A stretch of DNA of 33,816 bases from Patescibacteria group bacterium (GTDB lineage: Bacteria; Patescibacteriota; Minisyncoccia; Phycocordibacterales; GWA1-40-21), in contig JAGWZI010000008.1 of the NCBI GenBank assembly GCA_018968925.1, positions 1-33,816 on the forward strand, given 5' to 3'. The notes under the pieces were generated by a model that ran no database searches, was not told the origin of the DNA, and saw nothing but the letters and a program-made list of their open reading frames with translations. The position numbers and the translations under genes are program-made. This document shows positions 28,248 to 33,816 of this stretch, piece by piece; within the stretch, counting starts at the first letter, position 1, and each line of letters begins with the position of its first letter.

Positions 28248-30773
28248 CTATATTTCACTAAGTACAGTACCGATTTTCTTTTCCATTACTTCGATCAGCT
28301 TGCGGTTTGAGGCGATAATTTCTCCCTCTTTTTCCATTTCTTCGATCATTCGCTTTTGGATTTCTAAAGATGGCAGTGGAATTTTCACTGAATTGATGTC
28401 TCCGTTGTTAATCAATGCCACTCCCGCTGAATTTGAAATTGTTGTGAGATCGAATCCTTGTAGAAAAGCAAAGAGATACTCCGGCAATAACACATTTTCA
28501 TCCTTTACAGTCAGTGCCATGCAATTGTTGTCGATTAAGCAAAGCATCCGAGTGATTCTCTTTTTGTTAGTGGCTATCGCTGCGCCTCTTTTTGGAAAAA
28601 TCACAGATCTTACAGGAAGCAAACTTAATTTCGTCTCCTTAAGCCAGTGAGATGTAGTCACTATTTCGGTTTTATTTTCCTCTAAGTTCATATCGCTAAC
28701 CTTGATACAAGCAATATTCTTATCATTATCAAATTTACTTAGCACATATCCGTTATTTATTGATGTCAGTTTAGAAAGTTCAGTCATAGGAATATCACCT
28801 AGCTTTCTAAGCGACTGGCCAAAATATCGTCTCTCTCTCTCTAGATTTTCGATAATTGCCTTAGCGTGCTCGATGGCGTTCTGTTTGACCTCAATCTGCT
28901 CGACAATTTCTTTCTGCACCTCAATCGGCGGGAGGGGGATCTTGAGTTTTCGTAAGTCATTGTTAGATAAATGTAGTATGTTTGCGCCTTTTGCGTACAC
29001 AGCTAATTCCTTTTTTAGAGGAGAGTTACTGATCAGATAAGCCAAATATTTTGAAAGAATAATTTTATTTTCCGTTCTAATAATATTTATATCTCCTCCA
29101 ATTACAACTCCATCTTTATCTAGTGCGCGGGCAACTGCAATACCCATAGCATCTGCAGTTGTTGTGGCTGGTACAAGAACATCTCCCACTTTAGATAAAA
29201 CCTTACCTTCATAATTTGTTCGACTAACTACCTGAGTAATTACAGGTTGATATGTAGTGTAAATTTCACCATATCTAATACACATATATTTACCGTCAGG
29301 CACTATATCTTTCTTTGCAACACCTTCACCTCTTAGGAAAATAATTTGTTTTTTATCTTCTAACTTTTTTAGTTCAATAATAGGCCATTTGTAATTCTTC
29401 TTTTCTCCGAGATTATCTAGCCGGTATCGTTCTGCTGAAAGATTATAGTCGCCACTTTGCGCGATTTGCTCCTTTGATATTTCGTGGGCGAAAAGGCTAT
29501 TTTCCTGAAGCCATGGATTTTTCGTTCCTGTTTCAATCGCTATTCTTTGTCCCTTGAGTACCTTTGTGGCGTCTACTTCGTTATCAGGGCGGATGAGATC
29601 GTTTCTATCAATCGGTCGGCGCTGTGCGCCAAGATCAAAGCCGTCGTTCAAAACCCGCACGAACAAAATCTTGTCTGTCTTTTTTGCTATCGTGTTGTCA
29701 AAAAAGAGAATACTTGTTTTTACTCCGGCGTACGGATTGAAAACTCCCTGCGGGAGAGACACGACGGCAAACAAGCCGTCCTCAACCAGAATCTTTCGAA
29801 GTTGTTTATACGCTCCAGACGACTGAAAAATAATGCCCTCCGGCACGATGATACCGGCGCGTCCATTTGGGCGCAGATGCTCCTTGATGTAATCCACGAA
29901 AAGCACCTCCGCGCGGTTTGCCTGTACGGAAAACCGCTTGTGCGGACGAATACCGCCCTGTGGCGACATAAACGGTGGATTTGCCATAATGACATCAAAA
30001 CTCTCGTCCCACTTTTCGTCGCTTGAAAGCGTGTCGTATTCAAAAATTTTCGGCTCGGCGAAGCCATGCAGATACATATTCACTTTTGAGAGCTTCACCA
30101 TGTCAGGCGAAATATCGTAGCCGACAAGATTATTCATCAGTTTTTTCTTTTCGTCTGGCGTGAGCGGTTTGTCTTTCTGCTGTTTGAGAATATTTTTGTA
30201 CGCGCTAATGAGGAAACCCGCCGTACCGCACGCGGGGTCGAGAATTGTGTCGCTCTTTTTTGGCTCAATGACATCAACTATAAAATCGATGATATGCCGA
30301 GGCGTGCGGAATTGCCCCGCATCGCCCTGTGAGCCGAGAATCGAGAGAAGATATTCAAAAGCATTGCCGAGTTCTTCGCTGTGATTGTAGGTGAAGCCGT
30401 TTATTTCTTTCAAGAAAAGCGTGAGCGTTTCGGGGCTTCGATACGGAAGAAAAGCGTCCTTAAAAATATCGCGGAATAGTTGCGGAATGTGCGGATTTTG
30501 GGACATTCGCGTGACAGCTTCACCGTAAAGCTCTAGTCGCTCATGTCCACCGAGCTTCGGGTCGAGTAATTTCGTCCATGCATATTTTTGGAAGCCATTG
30601 GTGAAAAAGCGCGCCTTGCCTCCAAGCTCGATCGCTTCTTTGTCCATATCATCCATAAACTTATAGATGAGTGCGGTCGTGATCTGCTCAACCTGTGCCT
30701 TGGGATCAGGCACTTTACCGACAAGAATTTGCCGAGCGGAATCTATTTTTCGTTTTGTTTCTTGAGTAAGCAT
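28248..30773 (-). CDS. Type I restriction-modification HsdM-HsdS fusion (N6-adenine MTase plus two target-recognition domains)
   Basis: DPACGTAGFLISAYKNIL and NPPFMSPQGG MTase motifs, followed by two S-type TRD/coiled-coil units (IPLPPIEVQKEIVEQIE..., IPLPSLEIQKRMIEEME...). Confidence 0.92.
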   Translation of the reverse strand: MLTQETKRKIDSARQILVGKVPDPKAQVEQITTALIYKFMDDMDKEAIELGGKARFFTNGFQKYAWTKLLDPKLGGHERLELYGEAVTRMSQNPHIPQLFRDIFKDAFLPYRSPETLTLFLKEINGFTYNHSEELGNAFEYLLSILGSQGDAGQFRTPRHIIDFIVDVIEPKKSDTILDPACGTAGFLISAYKNILKQQKDKPLTPDEKKKLMNNLVGYDISPDMVKLSKVNMYLHGFAEPKIFEYDTLSSDEKWDESFDVIMANPPFMSPQGGIRPHKRFSVQANRAEVLFVDYIKEHLRPNGRAGIIVPEGIIFQSSGAYKQLRKILVEDGLFAVVSLPQGVFNPYAGVKTSILFFDNTIAKKTDKILFVRVLNDGFDLGAQRRPIDRNDLIRPDNEVDATKVLKGQRIAIETGTKNPWLQENSLFAHEISKEQIAQSGDYNLSAERYRLDNLGEKKNYKWPIIELKKLEDKKQIIFLRGEGVAKKDIVPDGKYMCIRYGEIYTTYQPVITQVVSRTNYEGKVLSKVGDVLVPATTTADAMGIAVARALDKDGVVIGGDINIIRTENKIILSKYLAYLISNSPLKKELAVYAKGANILHLSNNDLRKLKIPLPPIEVQKEIVEQIEVKQNAIEHAKAIIENLERERRYFGQSLRKLGDIPMTELSKLTSINNGYVLSKFDNDKNIACIKVSDMNLEENKTEIVTTSHWLKETKLSLLPVRSVIFPKRGAAIATNKKRITRMLCLIDNNCMALTVKDENVLLPEYLFAFLQGFDLTTISNSAGVALINNGDINSVKIPLPSLEIQKRMIEEMEKEGEIIASNRKLIEVMEKKIGTVLSEI

Positions 30774-30776
30774 AAA

Positions 30777-33284
30777 TTACATGAATGTATTCACGGACAC
30801 GTAATCCTTTACATACTCAGGAATGATTTCGCGATAACCGTTTAATTCTTTATAGTCCGCCATTGAAACTTTCGGATTCGTTGCGAATCGACCATATTCT
30901 TTTGACTCCACAATTTCCCGAATCTCATTGTCTGTAATGTATGCCTTGAGGAAATTTTTGATTGGGTAGTAGTATTTGCTATCCGGTTTATAGATAGAGA
31001 TAAACTTTTCAAATTCTTCTTCAAGAAGTTCATCCTTATTCTTGAATTTATCAAGGCGACCGAATACGCGATCTATGACTTCACGCAAAGAAAGGCGACG
31101 GTCTACTTTTGCGGATTTACGTAGCTTCTCTAGGTTATAGAAATCCTCGGGCTTATCGAAAATTTCGGTCTTCACATACTCCTCGATGGCTTGCATATCG
31201 CCCTGTTCGTATTTTTCTTTTACGAAACTGTCGGATTTGAGCACATCCTCAAATTTCTCAAAGAGTTTGCGGTCTACTTTCATTCCCTCAACGCCGATGG
31301 CTTTTTCGTTGAAAGTTTTTAGTGGGTCAGGAGTTCCGATAACTACTTCATCAATATCAATCGACTCTCCGCCTGTTCCACCAGTGCCTACTTTCGGTAC
31401 TTTTAGAACTTCGTCGTAGTTAAACTTTTCCTCGAAATACTCGCAGTTGGCGAAAAAGTCAAAAAGCTTGAATTTATCCTTTTCTGTCCTTGTTTCTTCC
31501 ACTTCTCCGTCCTCGAGATTTTCAAACGAGAAATTGAATTTGCGAGTACCGCGCCCTTTGATTTGTATGAAATCAGTCGGCGAGAAAATCGGACGCATAA
31601 GCCCAAGGTTCAAAATATCTTGGCAATCGTAGCCGGTTGTCATCATGCCGACGGTGACGCATACACGGGTTTTGCTTGATTTATAGCCACCGAGCCATTT
31701 CGTGTAGCCGTTTAGATTGTTGTTTGCAAAATTGATAGTGAATTGCTGTGTGTCTGGAATGTTTGAAGTAACTTGCACGGCAAAATCTGAATTGTATTTG
31801 CCCGGCCACATTTTGTCGGCAAGTTGATTAAGAATTTGCGTGATTTTTGTCGCGTGTTTTTGGCTTACACAATAGATAATGCCTTTACCAATCTCTCCAC
31901 TCACCGGATCGGGCAGGGCGTTTTTTAAGAATGTCTCGCAGAAAATCGTGTTTGTCTTGCCGGAGAAAAACTTCCTTTCAAAATCGGTTTGATAAAAAGT
32001 CTGCTCCTCTTTGCCTTCCTCGGTATCAATAATGAGCGAATATCCCTCATCAGAGAGAAGTTGTGTAGTGATTTCAGTGCGTGCGTCAGCAACAACCGGA
32101 TTGACCAAGAAGCCATCTTTTACGCCGTCGAGTAAGCTATAGCGGAAAGTCGGCTCGCCGTTTTCACAGCCGAAAGTAGTGTACGTATCAAGAAGTTGGC
32201 GACGTTCCCATGCTCGCGGGTCTTTCTCGTTCAATTTTGCAGGGTCTATACCTTTGAGATAATTTCGGGGAGTAGCGGTGAGTCCGAGTTTGTAGCCGAC
32301 AAAGTATTCAAAAACAGCTCGGCTGTTTCCGCCGATTGAGCGATGTGCTTCGTCAGAAATAATGAGATCAAAATCTGTCGGAGTGAAAAGTTTCTGATAT
32401 TTATTGCCGGATGAGAGACTTTGTATCGTAGAAACGACAATCTCCGCTTTGCGCCAATCGTCGCGGTTTTCTTTGTAGATAACGGTCGTATAATCCTTAG
32501 AAAGCCACTTCTTGAAATTTTTTGCCGCTTGATCCTCAAGTTCTATGCGATCTACGAGGAAAAGAATCCGTTTTGCATTCCCGGTCTTAAGAAACAGCTT
32601 GATAACAGCGGCGCAGGTAAGTGTTTTTCCTGTCCCCGTTGCCATTTCAAAAAGATAGCGGTCTTTCCCATTTTGCGCCCACCCTTGGAGGGCTTCAATA
32701 GCTTTCAGCTGGTATGGACGCAAGAATTTCAAATCGTATTCCCTGATCAGTTCTGATTTTTGCTTTTCATCTATCCAGCGAGGGTCTTTTTGATAGACAG
32801 GATTTTGGGTGAGTGCAATAAAATTTGGCGTGAGTTTTTCTCCATTCAATTTTTTGGAGTTCGGCTTGAAGGATTCAATATGTTTGAGTGATTCCGGCGT
32901 AGGGAAAACGGTAATGATTGATGGATTTCCTCGTTCCAAATCCCAAAAATAATGGATATTGCCGTTCGAGAGGATAATGAAACGGACATTTTGAGACTGC
33001 GCATATCGGCGGGCTTGTTCTTTTCCGTTGAGTGGGTCTTTATCCTCCGATTTTGCTTCTAGCACAACATATGGAAATCCCTTTTCATCAAGCAGAAGAA
33101 AGTCGATAAATCCGTCCTTTGTTTTATCAAAATCATTTCCAAATTCATCAACGGCAGACTTTGTGAGCTTCACGTTGTTTTCCAAAACAATGTTCGCTGT
33201 CCCATTTTTATCATCAAAAAACCTCCAGCTGGACGCTTGAAGTAGATTGTTTATTTTTATTCGTGCTTTTGCTTCTTTTTGCAT
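30777..33284 (-). CDS. hsdR: Type I restriction enzyme R subunit
   Basis: Nuclease (GFIDFLLLDEKGFPYVVLEAKSED), Walker A ATGTGKT, DEAH, GLTATPRNYLKG, GRGTRKF. Confidence 0.95.
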   Translation of the reverse strand: MQKEAKARIKINNLLQASSWRFFDDKNGTANIVLENNVKLTKSAVDEFGNDFDKTKDGFIDFLLLDEKGFPYVVLEAKSEDKDPLNGKEQARRYAQSQNVRFIILSNGNIHYFWDLERGNPSIITVFPTPESLKHIESFKPNSKKLNGEKLTPNFIALTQNPVYQKDPRWIDEKQKSELIREYDLKFLRPYQLKAIEALQGWAQNGKDRYLFEMATGTGKTLTCAAVIKLFLKTGNAKRILFLVDRIELEDQAAKNFKKWLSKDYTTVIYKENRDDWRKAEIVVSTIQSLSSGNKYQKLFTPTDFDLIISDEAHRSIGGNSRAVFEYFVGYKLGLTATPRNYLKGIDPAKLNEKDPRAWERRQLLDTYTTFGCENGEPTFRYSLLDGVKDGFLVNPVVADARTEITTQLLSDEGYSLIIDTEEGKEEQTFYQTDFERKFFSGKTNTIFCETFLKNALPDPVSGEIGKGIIYCVSQKHATKITQILNQLADKMWPGKYNSDFAVQVTSNIPDTQQFTINFANNNLNGYTKWLGGYKSSKTRVCVTVGMMTTGYDCQDILNLGLMRPIFSPTDFIQIKGRGTRKFNFSFENLEDGEVEETRTEKDKFKLFDFFANCEYFEEKFNYDEVLKVPKVGTGGTGGESIDIDEVVIGTPDPLKTFNEKAIGVEGMKVDRKLFEKFEDVLKSDSFVKEKYEQGDMQAIEEYVKTEIFDKPEDFYNLEKLRKSAKVDRRLSLREVIDRVFGRLDKFKNKDELLEEEFEKFISIYKPDSKYYYPIKNFLKAYITDNEIREIVESKEYGRFATNPKVSMADYKELNGYREIIPEYVKDYVSVNTFM

Positions 33285-33297
33285 ATATCAGGGCAAA

Positions 33298-33319
33298 AAC
33301 CATTATATTCCTTATGGTT
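33298..33319. promoter_or_regulatory. Inverted repeat flanking a -10 box upstream of hsdR
   Basis: AACCAT (33298-33303) / ATGGTT (33314-33319) around minus-strand TATAAT (33302-33307). Confidence 0.45.
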
Positions 33320-33436
33320 CTAACTTAGACATCTGGCGGAGACGGCGGGGAATTCTCTCCTTACAGAAGCAGTATACCTTTTGGCTAAAATTTTCGCTAA
33401 CTCAATTTTAGGCTCAAAAGGTTTTCGAATCCCAAC

Positions 33437-33457
33437 AAAAGCGCCCCCGGCGCTTTT
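33437..33457. terminator. Rho-independent terminator
   Basis: AAAAGCGCC-CCC-GGCGCTTTT followed by T; downstream of the partial minus-strand gene at the right edge. Confidence 0.7.
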
Positions 33458-33597
33458 TCCTAAAATTTTCCTTTGGGAAATTTTCTCCTGCGGAGAGGGT
33501 CGTGTTCTGACCTTTCTCGGTCAAGCTCCGCTTGCTTATTTTAACAATTTTTATGACTCCATGTCGATGCATCTCGAGCAGATTAAGAATAACATTT

Positions 33598-33816
33598 TTA
33601 CAACTGCTCTATGTATTTTTTATGCAACCGCGTCATTTTTGCTAATTGCGGATACACTTGTACCAAGACTTCTTTTTCATTTTTATCATTATAAGAAATC
33701 AAGATTTGGTTTTCATAATTCAGATTAAGTGATTGTAACTTTGTATGAAGATCGCAAAATTCTATTTTTGATTCTGTCCATGCTTTTGGTTGAAGAATGA
33801 TCCAAAGGTTAGCTTC
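33598..33816 (-). CDS. Partial C-terminus of an unknown protein (5' end beyond window)
   Basis: Open frame from the right edge: EANLWIILQPKAWTESKIEFCDLHTKLQSLNLNYENQILISYNDKNEKEVLVQVYPQLAKMTRLHKKYIEQL*. Missing from the ORF track because it has no start in the window. Confidence 0.6.
   Translation of the reverse strand, partial: EANLWIILQPKAWTESKIEFCDLHTKLQSLNLNYENQILISYNDKNEKEVLVQVYPQLAKMTRLHKKYIEQL

Noticed and set aside
33381-33728. 115-aa plus-strand ORF
   Set aside because: Crosses a terminator hairpin and inverted repeats, and is opposite the end of a better minus-strand coding frame.

Overview
The window looks like a Patescibacteria/CPR-type (Parcubacteria-like) chromosome segment; that taxonomic call is inference from gene content and style. 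A GC-rich backbone carries ftsX-ftsE-prfB, a PH-domain protein, yvcK, gatC-gatA, ligA, a complete type IV pilus locus (pilM-N-O-P?-B, CheY-like regulator, pilT, pilC, pilins, prepilin peptidase), comF, a VIT-family transporter, tspO, and seven tRNA genes (Gln-CTG, Thr-CGT, Thr-GGT, Asp-GTC, Met-CAT, initiator Met-CAT, Arg-CCG). Two AT-rich defence modules flank it. The left one is a large serine recombinase translationally coupled to a C5 DNA methyltransferase, with a HindVP-like endonuclease, Vsr and an unknown protein. The right one is type I RM with HsdR and an HsdM-HsdS fusion. The strongest unexplained signals are: (1) tRNA leaders and trailers carrying degenerate partial copies or complements of their own cognate tRNA, with a shared GCTGTYTTGG...AAAAG motif in three leaders; (2) an extended -10 box (TGnTATAAT-like) placed 6-9 nt before the start codon of many genes, implying widespread leaderless transcription; (3) a nested, mutually exclusive hairpin structure upstream of the recombinase; (4) a membrane-anchored HEPN-like protein beside the tRNA cluster; (5) loss of structural zinc ligands in several normally zinc-binding proteins. 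Everything was read by eye. No homology search, folding software or covariance model was run.
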